From positions 1 to 44,958 of the forward strand of contig JAVJUS010000016.1 in the NCBI GenBank assembly GCA_040220455.1: a stretch of 44,958 bases of DNA. Reading direction: 5' to 3'. This DNA comes from JAVJUS01 sp040220455 (GTDB lineage Bacteria; Pseudomonadota; Alphaproteobacteria; DSM-16000; Inquilinaceae). The notes under the pieces were generated by a model, which saw only the letters and a program-made list of their open reading frames with translations, was not told the DNA's origin and did not search any database. Both the position numbers and the translations under genes were made by a program. Shown one piece after another: positions 32,281 to 40,928 of the stretch; the first letter of the stretch is position 1, and every line of letters begins with the position of its first letter.

Positions 32281-32612
32281 GGGCAGTCCTCCGTCCGTAC
32301 TCGCCGGCCGCCGCCCCGCATCCCCGGCCCGGCCCCGGCGAGCCTTCGCCCGGGCATGGTTCCACCGACCCCGGATCGGGCGACAGCACTTGCGCGCGGG
32401 CTTAGAACGATGCCCGGGGCGTGTCAAAGCGAAATCGGCGCCGGCGCGCGCGACGGTCGCGTCACGACCTCGTCGCACAGGCAACGCGCCTGCCCGGCCG
32501 GGCGACCGGCATCGGCTTCGCAAGCCCGGCCGGGTTGTGCTATGAGCCGCCCCGAGGCCGTCGGGCCAGCCCTTTCGCAACCGCCCCTTTCGCAACCGTC
32601 GAGCGACCTTCC

Positions 32613-33977
32613 GTGCAGCCGCTGTTCTCCCACCCCGCCGACGCCCTCGCCGGTCGCGCGGCCGTGCCCGGTGACAAGTCCATTTCCCACCGTGCCCTCA
32701 TGTTGGGCGCGCTGGCCGTCGGCGAAACCGCGATCACCGGCCTTCTGGAGGCGGCCGACGTGCTGGCGACCGCGGCGGCGATGCGGGCGCTCGGGGCCGA
32801 GGTGGAGCGCGGCGCCGACGGCATCTGGCGGGTCCACGGTGTCGGGGTCGGCGGCCTGACCGAGCCGGCGGGCGTGCTCGACATGGGCAACAGCGGCACC
32901 TCGACGCGGCTCATCGCCGGCCTGCTGGCGAGCCACCGCCTGGTCGCCTTCGTCACCGGCGACGCGTCGCTGGTCAAGCGGCCCATGGCGCGGATCACCC
33001 GCCCGCTCTCGGCGATCGGGGCGCGCTTCGTCTGCCGTTCGGGCGAACGCCTGCCGATGGCGGTCCTCGGCACCGACGAGGGCGTGCCGATCCGCTACGA
33101 GCCGGAGGTCGCCTCGGCCCAGGTGAAGTCGGCGATCCTGCTCGCCGGGCTCAACGTCCCGGGCGAGACCACCGTGATCGAGCGCACGCCGACACGCGCC
33201 TATACCGAGACCATGCTCGCTCATTTCGGCGCCTCGGTTCGGGTCGAGCCGGCCGAGGGCGGGGGCGAGGCAATCACCGTCGCCGGCCAGCCCGAGCTGA
33301 CGGCCGGCCCGGTCGGCGTGCCCGCGGATCCCAGCGCGGCGGCGTTCCCCATGGTCGCCGCGGCGATCCGGCCCGGCTCCGACGTCGTGCTGCCGGGCGT
33401 CGGCCTCAACGAGCGGCGCGCCGGCCTGATCACCACGCTGCGCGAGATGGGCGCGTCGATCGAGGCGCTGGCGCCGCGCGTCGAGGCGGGCGAGCCGCTG
33501 GCCGACCTGCGGGTGCGCGGCGGGGCCCTGTCGGGTGTCGACGTGCCGGCAGAGCGCGCCGCCTCGATGATCGACGAGTACCCCGCCCTGGCGATCGCCG
33601 CGGCCTGCGCCGAGGGGCCGACCCGCATGACCGGCATCGGCGAATTGCGCGTCAAGGAGAGCGATCGCCTCGCGGTGACCGCGGACGGGCTGGCGGCCTG
33701 CGGCGTCACGGTGGAGACCGGCGAGGACTGGATGGTCGTCCATGGCGCGGGCGCCGAGCGCCGACCGCGCGGCGGCGCGACGGTGGCCACGGCGCTCGAC
33801 CACCGCATCGCCATGAGCTTCCTGGTCCTGGGCCTGGCCGCCGAGGCCCCTGTGGGCATCGACGACGCCGAGCCGATCGGCACGAGCTTCCCGGGCTTCG
33901 TCGCGCTGATGAACGGTCTGGGCGCGCGCATCGCCGAGGCGGGCAAGGCGCCGGCCGCCGCAGGCGGGGCGGCATGA
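32613..33977 (+). CDS. aroA: 3-phosphoshikimate 1-carboxyvinyltransferase (EPSP synthase, class II)
   Basis: A 454-residue enzyme that joins phosphoenolpyruvate to shikimate 3-phosphate, the sixth step of chorismate synthesis. Motifs are AVPGDKSISHRALMLGALA, LDMGNSGTSTRLIAGL, the class II block SLVKRPMARI, ASAQVKSAILLAGLN, ASMIDEYPALAIAAA and RVKESDRLAVTADGL. Overall it resembles the Agrobacterium CP4 type, but the residue matching CP4 Ala100 is Gly (N-S-G-T), as in glyphosate-sensitive enzymes. The start is a GTG with weak SD; the 64 codons upstream in frame look non-coding. It overlaps cmk by four bases. Confidence 0.95.
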   Translation: MQPLFSHPADALAGRAAVPGDKSISHRALMLGALAVGETAITGLLEAADVLATAAAMRALGAEVERGADGIWRVHGVGVGGLTEPAGVLDMGNSGTSTRLIAGLLASHRLVAFVTGDASLVKRPMARITRPLSAIGARFVCRSGERLPMAVLGTDEGVPIRYEPEVASAQVKSAILLAGLNVPGETTVIERTPTRAYTETMLAHFGASVRVEPAEGGGEAITVAGQPELTAGPVGVPADPSAAAFPMVAAAIRPGSDVVLPGVGLNERRAGLITTLREMGASIEALAPRVEAGEPLADLRVRGGALSGVDVPAERAASMIDEYPALAIAAACAEGPTRMTGIGELRVKESDRLAVTADGLAACGVTVETGEDWMVVHGAGAERRPRGGATVATALDHRIAMSFLVLGLAAEAPVGIDDAEPIGTSFPGFVALMNGLGARIAEAGKAPAAAGGAA

Positions 33978-34612
33978 GCGGGCCGGTCATCGCGATCGAC
34001 GGCACGGCCGCCTCCGGCAAGGGCACGCTGGCCCGCCGACTGGCCGATCATTACGGCCTGCCGCACATGGATACCGGCGCGATCTATCGGGCCTGCGCAA
34101 AGCGCCTGCTCGACGCCGGCGGCGACCCGGACGACCCGGACGACGCCGAGCGCGCGGCCGGGGCGGTGACGCCCGCCGATCTCGACGACCCGGGCCTGCG
34201 CACCGACGCGGTCGCCCAGGCGGCCTCCAAGGTCTCGGCGGTGCCGGGCGTGCGCGCCGCCCTGCTCGCCCTGCAGCAGGACTTCGCCGCGCGGCCCGGC
34301 GGGGCCGTGCTCGACGGCCGCGACATCGGCACGGTGGTCTGCCCCGGGGCCGACGCCAAGATCTTCGTGACCGCGGAGACCGCCGTAAGGGCCCGGCGGC
34401 GGTTCGAAGAGTTGCGGGCGCGCGGCGAGACCGTTATATACGACGCCGTCCTGCAGGACATGGAAGCCCGCGACGCGCGGGACAGTCGGCGATCGGTCGC
34501 TCCGTTGCGGCCCGCCGACGACGCGCTGGTGCTCGATACGAGCACGCTGTCGCCGGACGCGGTCTTCGAGCGGGCGCGTGCGTTCGTGGAAGGCAAGACG
34601 GGTCGGCTGTAG
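33974..34612 (+). CDS. cmk: Cytidylate kinase
   Basis: A 212-residue nucleoside monophosphate kinase that makes CDP and dCDP from CMP and dCMP. The P-loop is AIDGTAASGKGTLARRLA; MDTGAIYRACA binds the substrate. LDGRDIGTVVCPGADAKIFV and the lid-region R-A-R-R-R-F-E-E-L-R follow. The length is a little under that of the E. coli enzyme (227). The ATG overlaps the aroA stop (ATGA). The order aroA-cmk-rpsA is the standard one in alphaproteobacteria. Confidence 0.96.
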   Translation: MSGPVIAIDGTAASGKGTLARRLADHYGLPHMDTGAIYRACAKRLLDAGGDPDDPDDAERAAGAVTPADLDDPGLRTDAVAQAASKVSAVPGVRAALLALQQDFAARPGGAVLDGRDIGTVVCPGADAKIFVTAETAVRARRRFEELRARGETVIYDAVLQDMEARDARDSRRSVAPLRPADDALVLDTSTLSPDAVFERARAFVEGKTGRL

Positions 34613-34785
34613 CGCGGACGGGCGCTCCGGCGCCGGGATCGGGCGCCGCGCGCGGCCTTTTCCATATCCTGCCCGGGACGACGAGACGATCAGGGTGGTG
34701 TCGCGGACGCGGCGCCGCCTGTCGGCGTACGGGCCTTCCAGGCGGGACGACCCGCAGCCCCGCGCCGGCGACACGAGGAGACGGA

Positions 34786-36516
34786 ATGGCAACGCAGACC
34801 GCTACCGCCGAGGGTGGCAAGGAGAGCTTCGCGGCTCTTCTCGAAGAATCCCTGGAGCGCACGGACAGTTTCGAGGGCACGGTCGTCAAGGGCCGGGTCA
34901 TCGCGATCGACAACGACATGGCGCTGATCGACGTCGGCCTGAAGTCCGAAGGCCGCGTCGCGGTCAAGGAGTTCGGCGTCCCCGGCCAGCCCTCGAGCCT
35001 CGACGTGGGCGACGAGGTCGAAGTCTATGTCGACCGCATGGAGGACAAGAACGGCGAGGCCGTCCTGTCCCGCGAGAAGGCCAAGCGCGAGGAGTCCTGG
35101 TCCCAGCTCGAGAAGGCGTTCAACGACAACAAGCGTGTCACGGGCGTCATCTTCGGCAAGGTCAAGGGCGGCTTCACCGTCGATCTGTCGGGCGCGGTGG
35201 CGTTCCTTCCGGGCAGCCAGGTCGACATCCGGCCGGTGCGGGACATCTCACCGCTGATCGGCACGCCGCAGCCCTTCCAGATCCTCAAGATGGACCGCTC
35301 GCGCGGCAACATCGTGGTGTCGCGCCGCGCGGTCCTGGAAGAGAGCCGAGCCGAGGCGCGCTCGGAGCTGGTGGCCAACCTCAAGGAGGGCCAGGTCCTC
35401 CAGGGCGTGGTCAAGAACATCACCGACTACGGCGCCTTCGTCGATCTGGGCGGCGTCGACGGGCTGCTGCACGTCACAGATATCGCGTGGCGGCGCATCA
35501 ACCACCCGTCGGAGGCCCTGCAGATCGGCCAGAACGTCACGGTGCAGGTCATCCGCTTCAACCCGGAGACCCAGCGCATCAGCCTCGGCATGAAGCAGCT
35601 CGAGGCCGATCCGTGGGAGGGCGTCGAGGCCAAGTATCCGGTGAACGCCAAGTTCAAGGGCCGGGTGACGAACATCACCGACTACGGCGCCTTCGTCGAG
35701 CTGGAGCCGGGCATCGAGGGCCTGGTCCACGTCTCGGAGATGTCCTGGACCAAGAAGAACGTCCATCCGGGCAAGATCGTCTCCACCTCCCAGGAGGTCG
35801 AGGTGATGATCCTGGACGTGGACCCGGTCAAGCGGCGCATCTCGCTGGGCCTCAAGCAGTGCCTGGAGAATCCCTGGGACGTCTTCTCCGACAAGTACCC
35901 GCCGGGCACCGAGCTCGAGGGCGAGGTCAAGAACATCACCGAGTTCGGAATGTTCGTCGGCCTGCCCGGGGATATCGACGGCATGGTCCACATGTCCGAC
36001 ATCTCCTGGGAGATCCCGGGCGAGCAGGCGATCCAGACCTACAAGAAGGGCGACCACGTCAAGGTCAAGGTGCTCGACGTCGACACGGACAAGGAGCGCA
36101 TCTCTCTCGGCATGAAGCAGCTCGAGAGCGATCCGTTCGAGTCCGCGACGGCGGAGGTGCGCAAGGGCGCGGTCGTCACGACCACCGTGACGGCGGTCCA
36201 GGACAACGGCCTGGAGGTCGAGGTGGCGGAAGGCCTGACCGGCTTCATCCGCAAGGCCGACCTGGCGCGCGACCGCTCGGAGCAGCGCCCGGACCGCTTC
36301 GCCGTGGGCGAGAAGGTGGATGCCAAGGTCACCCAGATCGACCGGCAGACCCGCCGCCTGACCCTGTCCATCAAGGCCCGCGAGGTGGCCGAGGAGAAGG
36401 AGGCCATGGCCGAGTTCGGCTCCTCCGACTCCGGCGCCAGCCTCGGCGACATCCTGGGTGCCGCGCTCAAGAGGGCCCAGGAAGGCGGCAAGAAGGAAGA
36501 CGACGAGAACGGCTGA
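34786..36516 (+). CDS. rpsA: 30S ribosomal protein S1
   Basis: A 576-residue RNA-binding protein that brings mRNAs to the 30S subunit. Six S1 repeats can be followed: about 28-95 (FEGTVVKGRVIAIDNDMALI), 115-180, 200-270 (VVKNITDYGAFVDLGGVDGL), 285-358, 372-445 and 460-530. Repeats 3 to 5 are the best conserved, as usual. The C-terminal ~45 residues are Glu/Lys-rich and unordered. GAGGAG lies seven bases before the ATG. A strong terminator follows at 36570-36600, separating it from the next genes. Confidence 0.97.
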   Translation: MATQTATAEGGKESFAALLEESLERTDSFEGTVVKGRVIAIDNDMALIDVGLKSEGRVAVKEFGVPGQPSSLDVGDEVEVYVDRMEDKNGEAVLSREKAKREESWSQLEKAFNDNKRVTGVIFGKVKGGFTVDLSGAVAFLPGSQVDIRPVRDISPLIGTPQPFQILKMDRSRGNIVVSRRAVLEESRAEARSELVANLKEGQVLQGVVKNITDYGAFVDLGGVDGLLHVTDIAWRRINHPSEALQIGQNVTVQVIRFNPETQRISLGMKQLEADPWEGVEAKYPVNAKFKGRVTNITDYGAFVELEPGIEGLVHVSEMSWTKKNVHPGKIVSTSQEVEVMILDVDPVKRRISLGLKQCLENPWDVFSDKYPPGTELEGEVKNITEFGMFVGLPGDIDGMVHMSDISWEIPGEQAIQTYKKGDHVKVKVLDVDTDKERISLGMKQLESDPFESATAEVRKGAVVTTTVTAVQDNGLEVEVAEGLTGFIRKADLARDRSEQRPDRFAVGEKVDAKVTQIDRQTRRLTLSIKAREVAEEKEAMAEFGSSDSGASLGDILGAALKRAQEGGKKEDDENG

Positions 36517-36569
36517 CGGCTCCGCACCCGAAGCCGGGCGCCGCCCGCCGCGGCGCCCGTCATGGACAA

Positions 36570-36600
36570 GGCCGCCTCCGCGATCGGAGGCGGCCTTTTT
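36570..36600 (+). terminator. Rho-independent terminator after rpsA
   Basis: A perfect 10-bp stem GGCCGCCTCC (36570-36579) / GGAGGCGGCC (36586-36595) with loop GCGATC, followed by TTTTT. It lies 54 bases past the rpsA stop. Confidence 0.9.
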
Positions 36601-36703
36601 CGTGTGATGCGCCGGAGAACGCGCAAAGGTTATCGTGGATTCGGTTGATCATCCTCGGGTAGTGTCATTTCCGACCCTTCAGCCACGCCGATGCGATCCC
36701 GCA

Positions 36704-37345
36704 ATGCAGCTTTCCCGTCTGGCCCTCTACCAGAAGCTCTTCGAACTGGAACGGGAGAGCCGGGAGAACATCCAGTCCGGCGTCGCTGTCCCGGTGGCCA
36801 CACTATCCTTCACGATGTTCGGGCTCGGTGTCGTCGCGCAGCGCATCGGAGAGGTGTGGCCAGCCGATGAGGGCCGGGCCGTGCTGCCCGTGGCTGCGGC
36901 CGTCTTTGCCGCAATCGCCCTGGCGTTCCTGATCATCGGCGTCTATCGCGTTCTGAGCCTCGAGCACGGCGGCCGGGCTTCGGGGGACGGCGTGTACCGC
37001 TCGCTCGCGAATGTGAGCATCCCCACGCCCGAGGCCCTCGATTCCATGGCGAAGCACCTGAGAGACAAGCTTGCCCATCTGGACGACGATCACCGAGCCG
37101 AGCGGGTGTCTCGCGAACTCGAAGAAGACTTGGCAGGGCGCTTCTACAAGGCCCATCTCGGCCTCGCCGCGATGAACGAGCGCAATCGGTCGCTGCGTGG
37201 CAAGGCCCTGTCGTCGATTCTCTTCGCCCTGGCGGCCTTGGCCGCCAGCTTGACCACTATCGGTCTCGAGGCCATTCTCATGAAGCAGGAAGATCGTCCG
37301 GCAACCGCATCGGTCGCCGGACCTTCGGAGACGCTCGCTCGATGA
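36704..37345 (+). CDS. Unrecognised membrane protein with three predicted helices
   Basis: A 213-residue protein. An N-terminal amphipathic helix (LALYQKLFELERESRENIQS) leads to two membrane helices at about 27-47 and 59-84. A cytosolic charged region of about 85 residues follows, then FYKAHLGLAAMNERNRSLRG and a third membrane helix at about 175-200. Two N-terminal helices plus a late N/R-rich motif recall pore-type effectors of the SLATT/S-4TM kind, but this is an impression, not an assignment. A longer GTG start (36635) has AAAGG upstream, but its 23 extra codons have poor third-position GC. The gene sits between rpsA and ihfB, normally neighbours, and its stop overlaps the next ATG by four bases. 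Confidence 0.7.
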   Translation: MQLSRLALYQKLFELERESRENIQSGVAVPVATLSFTMFGLGVVAQRIGEVWPADEGRAVLPVAAAVFAAIALAFLIIGVYRVLSLEHGGRASGDGVYRSLANVSIPTPEALDSMAKHLRDKLAHLDDDHRAERVSRELEEDLAGRFYKAHLGLAAMNERNRSLRGKALSSILFALAALAASLTTIGLEAILMKQEDRPATASVAGPSETLAR

Positions 37346-37533
37346 CCATGCTCTGGCGCGCCTTCCTGTCCACCATCGGCCTGGACGGCAAACCGACGCC
37401 GCCGCCGACCACCGGATGGCCGGGCCGCCCGCTCGACACCGTCGCCGACGAGCGGACCGGCACGGTCTGGGTCGATGACGGGACGGGCCACTACATCACG
37501 GCCGAGCAGTATCTCCGGTCGCATCGCCGATAG
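37342..37533 (+). CDS. Small unrecognised protein coupled to the membrane protein
   Basis: A 63-residue protein whose ATG overlaps the stop of the preceding gene (ATGA), the main evidence that it is real. It starts with a short hydrophobic stretch (MLWRAFLSTIGL), then a Pro-rich segment, and ends with TGTVWVDDGTGHYITAEQYL and S-H-R-R. There is no cysteine and no full membrane helix. I do not recognise the family. If the upstream protein is a pore or sensor, this could be its partner, but nothing in the sequence demonstrates that. Confidence 0.55.
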   Translation: MTMLWRAFLSTIGLDGKPTPPPTTGWPGRPLDTVADERTGTVWVDDGTGHYITAEQYLRSHRR

Positions 37534-37783
37534 CACCCGGACCGGTTTCCCGGCGCCGCCGATTATCCTTTTTGCAGAACGCCTTAGGCTTTACTTCCCC
37601 GGCGGGCTCTGGCACCGTTGATTGTCCGGATGCGCGCGGCGGCCGTCGTGAGGCCCCTCGCACGTGCCCGGAGCCAACGGACCGACAAGGCCGCGGGCCG
37701 ACCGACGCACCGTCGGGCGGTGCCGGCCGCATCCGATCCCGGACAACCGGGACGACGGGCATACGGGGGGCTCGAAAGGCGTC

Positions 37784-38065
37784 ATGACCAAGTCGGAACT
37801 CATCGCGCGCCTGGCGCGCAAGCATCCGCATCTCTACCAGCGCGACATAGAGCGGATCGTCTCCACCATCTTCGAGGAGATCACGACCGCGCTGGAGGAA
37901 GGCCGCCGCGTCGAGCTGCGCGGCTTCGGCGCCTTCTCCGTCAAGCGCCGGGACGCGCGCACCGGGCGCAACCCGCGCACCGGCGAGGCGGTGGAGGTCG
38001 ACGCCAAGTACATCCCCTTCTTCAAGACCGGCAAGCAGCTTCGCGAGCGGATCAACACGGACTGA
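37784..38065 (+). CDS. ihfB: Integration host factor subunit beta
   Basis: A 93-residue DNA-bending protein of the HU/IHF family. TKSELIARLARKHPHLYQRD forms the helical body, VELRGFGAFSVKRRDARTGR the start of the DNA-binding arm, NPRTGEAVEV the arm tip with the intercalating Pro, and AKYIPFFKTGKQLRERIN the C-terminus typical of the beta subunit. AAAGG lies five to six bases before the ATG. The 250-base gap upstream (37534-37783) has an AT-rich patch near 37562-37580 that may hold its promoter. In relatives ihfB directly follows rpsA. Confidence 0.95.
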   Translation: MTKSELIARLARKHPHLYQRDIERIVSTIFEEITTALEEGRRVELRGFGAFSVKRRDARTGRNPRTGEAVEVDAKYIPFFKTGKQLRERINTD

Positions 38066-38183
38066 GACGCTGACGGAGAGGAAGAGGGGCGGATCCGTCC
38101 GGGCCGGTGAACCGGCGGGGGAGACGCGCGGGGCCGGCGCGGTTAGACTGGCGGCCCGGACATCGATCATGGGTGCGTGCGCC

Positions 38184-38615
38184 GTGCGGTATCTCTCCTG
38201 GATCATCACCTTGCCGCTGACTGTCGTCGTGGCGTCGTTCGCGATCACGAACCGGCATCCGGTCAGCCTCGGATTGTGGCCGTTCCCGGCGACGGTCGAG
38301 GTGCCGCTCTTCGTCGTGGCCCTGGTGCCGCTGCTCATCGGCCTGATCGTCGGCGGACTGGTCGACTGGCTCGCCCAGGGCCGGCACCGGCGCAACGAGC
38401 GGCGGCTCGACGCGCGGGTCCGCTCGCTGCAGGACGAGGTGCGCAAGACCCGGGTGAAGTCGAGCGCCGAGGCGCGCGAAGCCGCCCGCCAGGCCGAGGC
38501 GGCGCGCGTGTCCGGCGCCAAGAGCGCGGCGAGCGAGGCCGCCCGGCGGGAGCTGGACGACCGCCTGGCCCTGCCCGCCAGCGGATCGGCCGGCGCCTCC
38601 GGGGACGGGCGATGA
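38184..38615 (+). CDS. LapA domain protein (DUF1049)
   Basis: A 143-residue inner-membrane protein. It has two membrane helices, YLSWIITLPLTVVVASFAIT and a second one at VPLFVVALVPLLIGLIVGGL, joined by the family-specific N-R-H-P-V-S-L-G-L-W-P-F-P loop. The helices are followed by a basic stretch (QGRHRRNERR) and an Ala/Arg/Glu coiled-coil tail. E. coli LapA helps lipopolysaccharide assembly and YejM/FtsH signalling, but whether this protein does so is unknown. The GTG start gives the family's usual M-R-x-L-x-W beginning; an ATG at 38169 adds five residues. ihfB-lapA adjacency is common in alphaproteobacteria. Confidence 0.88.
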   Translation: MRYLSWIITLPLTVVVASFAITNRHPVSLGLWPFPATVEVPLFVVALVPLLIGLIVGGLVDWLAQGRHRRNERRLDARVRSLQDEVRKTRVKSSAEAREAARQAEAARVSGAKSAASEAARRELDDRLALPASGSAGASGDGR

Positions 38616-38643
38616 CGCTCGCGCCCCCGGACGCGCGCCGTCC

Positions 38644-39579
38644 ATGCGGGTAATCGGCGCGGCGGACATCGAGGGCGCGCTCGACTACGGCTCCCTGGTC
38701 GAACGGCTGCGCCAGGCATTCAGAGGGGGAATCGCCACGCCCCTGCCCCAGTCCCACACCATCCCGACCTTCACCGACCATCCGGGCGCCCTGTGCCTGG
38801 CGACGGCGTGGCAGGCGGGCCGCCGCCTGGGCGTGCGGATCGAGACGGATTTCCCGGACAACACGGCGCAGAAGCTGCCCGCGACGATGAGCACCTACAT
38901 GCTCATGGACGCGCGGACCGGACGCCCCCTGGCGCTGATCGACGGCCCGGCCCTGACCGCGCGGCGCACCGCGGCCGCCTCGGCGCTCGCGGCCTCCTAC
39001 CTCGCCCGCTCGGATGCCGAGCGGCTGCTGGTCCTGGGCACCGGCGCCCTGGTGCCGCACCTGATCCTCGCCCACGCCGCCGTGCGCCCGATCGGAACGG
39101 TGCTGATCTGGGGCCGGGACGCGGACAAGGCCAGCCGCCTGGCCAAGCGGCTGAACCGGCGCGGCCTCAAGGTCGGCGCGACGGACGACCTGGCCGCGGC
39201 GGCCGCGGGCGCGGATATCGTGTGCTGCGCGACCCGGTCGAGGGAGCCGGTGCTTCGCGGCGCCTGGCTGTCGCCGGGCGTGCATGTCGACCTGGTCGGC
39301 GCGGTCACGCCCGAGGCGCGGGAGGCCGACGACGACACGATCCTGGCCGCCCGCCTCTTCGTCGACACCCGCGAGGGCGTTCTCGCCGTCGGCGGCGACA
39401 TCCGGCTGCCGGTGGCCGCCGGCCTGCTGCGCGAGGACGACATCGCCGGCGACCTCTACGAATTGACCGGCGGTCACAGGGCCGGCCGGCGCTTCTACGA
39501 GCAGATCACCCTGTTCAAGTCCGTCGGGACGCCGCTGGAAGACCTGGCCGCCGCGCAACTCGCCCTCGAGCGGGTCTGA
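38644..39579 (+). CDS. Ornithine cyclodeaminase / mu-crystallin family protein
   Basis: A 311-residue NAD(P)-dependent enzyme of the OCD/mu-crystallin family, whose members act as ornithine cyclodeaminase, ketimine reductase or amino-acid dehydrogenase. The N-terminal substrate domain has HTIPTFTDHPGALCLATAW and TYMLMDARTGRPLALIDGPA followed by the conserved T-A-R-R-T-A-A-A-S-A. The nucleotide fold starts RLLVLGTGALVPHLILAHA. Later blocks are IVCCATRSREPVLRG and VDLVGAVTPEAREADDDT. The family is secure but the reaction is not. It begins 28 bases after lapA and opens a colinear run with the epimerase and two flavoproteins. Confidence 0.9.
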   Translation: MRVIGAADIEGALDYGSLVERLRQAFRGGIATPLPQSHTIPTFTDHPGALCLATAWQAGRRLGVRIETDFPDNTAQKLPATMSTYMLMDARTGRPLALIDGPALTARRTAAASALAASYLARSDAERLLVLGTGALVPHLILAHAAVRPIGTVLIWGRDADKASRLAKRLNRRGLKVGATDDLAAAAAGADIVCCATRSREPVLRGAWLSPGVHVDLVGAVTPEAREADDDTILAARLFVDTREGVLAVGGDIRLPVAAGLLREDDIAGDLYELTGGHRAGRRFYEQITLFKSVGTPLEDLAAAQLALERV

Positions 39580-39634
39580 GGGCGGGCGGACGGCCGCCAA
39601 GGCGAACAACAAGAAGTCGAAGGAGACGAGGACG

Positions 39635-40858
39635 ATGGCCGCCGAAGCCCCCACCCCGCAGGGTCCCGTTCCGGACCTGCGCCGCTACCTGTTCGAGACG
39701 GTGCTCCCGTTCTGGGCGGAGACCGGCATCGACAAGGAGAAGGGCGGCTTCGTCGAGCGGCTGACCCGCGACCGCAAGCCGGCGCCCGACGACTACAAGC
39801 GGCTGCGTGTCCAGGCGCGGCAGGTCTATTCCTACTGCCACGCCCATCTGCTGGGCGCCGGCGACTGGACCCTGGGCCCTGCGCGCGAGGGCTACCGCTT
39901 CATGACGCGGCGCGGGCAGGCGGCGGAGGGCGGCTGGTACCACCTGCTGACCCGCGCCGGGAAGCCGCTGGACGAGAAGCGCGACGCCTACGACCACGCC
40001 TTCGTGCTCTTCGCGCTGGCCTGGATGCACAAGGCGACCGGCGACCAGGAGCCACTCGCCCTGGCGCGGCGCACGATCGCCTTCATGGACGAGCAAATGG
40101 CCGACCCGCACGGCCGCGACGGGCTGTGGGGCGGCTATCACGAGCATGTCGTCGAGGGGATGATGTCGATCCCCCTGCCCCGCCGTCAGAACCCGCACAT
40201 GCACCTGCTGGAGGCGCTGCTGGCGCTGCACGACGCGACGGGCGAGGAAGAGTGGGCCGAGCGCGCGGCGCGGATCGTGGACCTGTTCAAGGCCGCCTTC
40301 TACGACGCGGAGACGGGCTCGCTGGGCGAGTACTTCACCGCCGACTGGCACCCGGCCCCCGGCGACGAGGGCAGCCTGCGCGAGCCCGGTCACCATTTCG
40401 AATGGGTCTGGCTGCTCCACCGCTACCGGGCGCAGACGGGCGACGACAGCGTACTGGAACCCGCGGAGCGGCTCTACCGCTTCGGCCTCGCCGGCGTCGA
40501 CGGCGAGCCGGGCATGGTCCTGGCGCCGTTCGACGAGACCGGGCGGGACGGCGCTGTCCGGTCGTCGTCGAAGCGCCTGTGGGTCCAGACCGAGGCGATC
40601 AAGGCCTTCGTCGCGCGGGCGGAGTTCCATGACGACGCCGACGCCGCCGCGCGGGCCCGCGCGCACCTGGCCTCGTTCTTCTCCAGCCACCTGGACCCGG
40701 AAAGCCCGGTCTGGCGCGACCAGCTCGACCGCGGCGGCGAGGAGATCTCCCGCCACATCCCGGCGTCGAGCCTCTATCATCTCTTCCTCTGCCTCGCCGA
40801 GGTGATGCGCGTCCTCGGCGACCGCGCCGAGGGCGGACCGGCCGGGCCGGGCGCCTGA
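39635..40858 (+). CDS. AGE family epimerase/isomerase
   Basis: A 407-residue (alpha/alpha)6-barrel enzyme of the N-acylglucosamine 2-epimerase superfamily, which interconverts C2 epimers or aldose/ketose sugars. Recognisable parts are LFETVLPFWAETGIDKEKGG with FVERL, the helix QARQVYSYCHAHLLGAGDW, and the active-site blocks RRQNPHMHLLEALLAL, EPGHHFEWVWLLHR (catalytic-type His) and KRLWVQTEAIKA. The C-terminus HIPASSLYHLFLCLAEVMRV is typical. The substrate may be mannose, an N-acylamino sugar or another hexose. It lies 55 bases after the OCD-like gene and 70 before the first flavoprotein gene. Confidence 0.9.
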   Translation: MAAEAPTPQGPVPDLRRYLFETVLPFWAETGIDKEKGGFVERLTRDRKPAPDDYKRLRVQARQVYSYCHAHLLGAGDWTLGPAREGYRFMTRRGQAAEGGWYHLLTRAGKPLDEKRDAYDHAFVLFALAWMHKATGDQEPLALARRTIAFMDEQMADPHGRDGLWGGYHEHVVEGMMSIPLPRRQNPHMHLLEALLALHDATGEEEWAERAARIVDLFKAAFYDAETGSLGEYFTADWHPAPGDEGSLREPGHHFEWVWLLHRYRAQTGDDSVLEPAERLYRFGLAGVDGEPGMVLAPFDETGRDGAVRSSSKRLWVQTEAIKAFVARAEFHDDADAAARARAHLASFFSSHLDPESPVWRDQLDRGGEEISRHIPASSLYHLFLCLAEVMRVLGDRAEGGPAGPGA

Positions 40859-40928
40859 GGCCGCCCCGGAGGCTGCCGGAGCCTTCCCCAACCGCCCTCT
40901 TCCACGACCGCCACGGGAGCGAGAGGTC

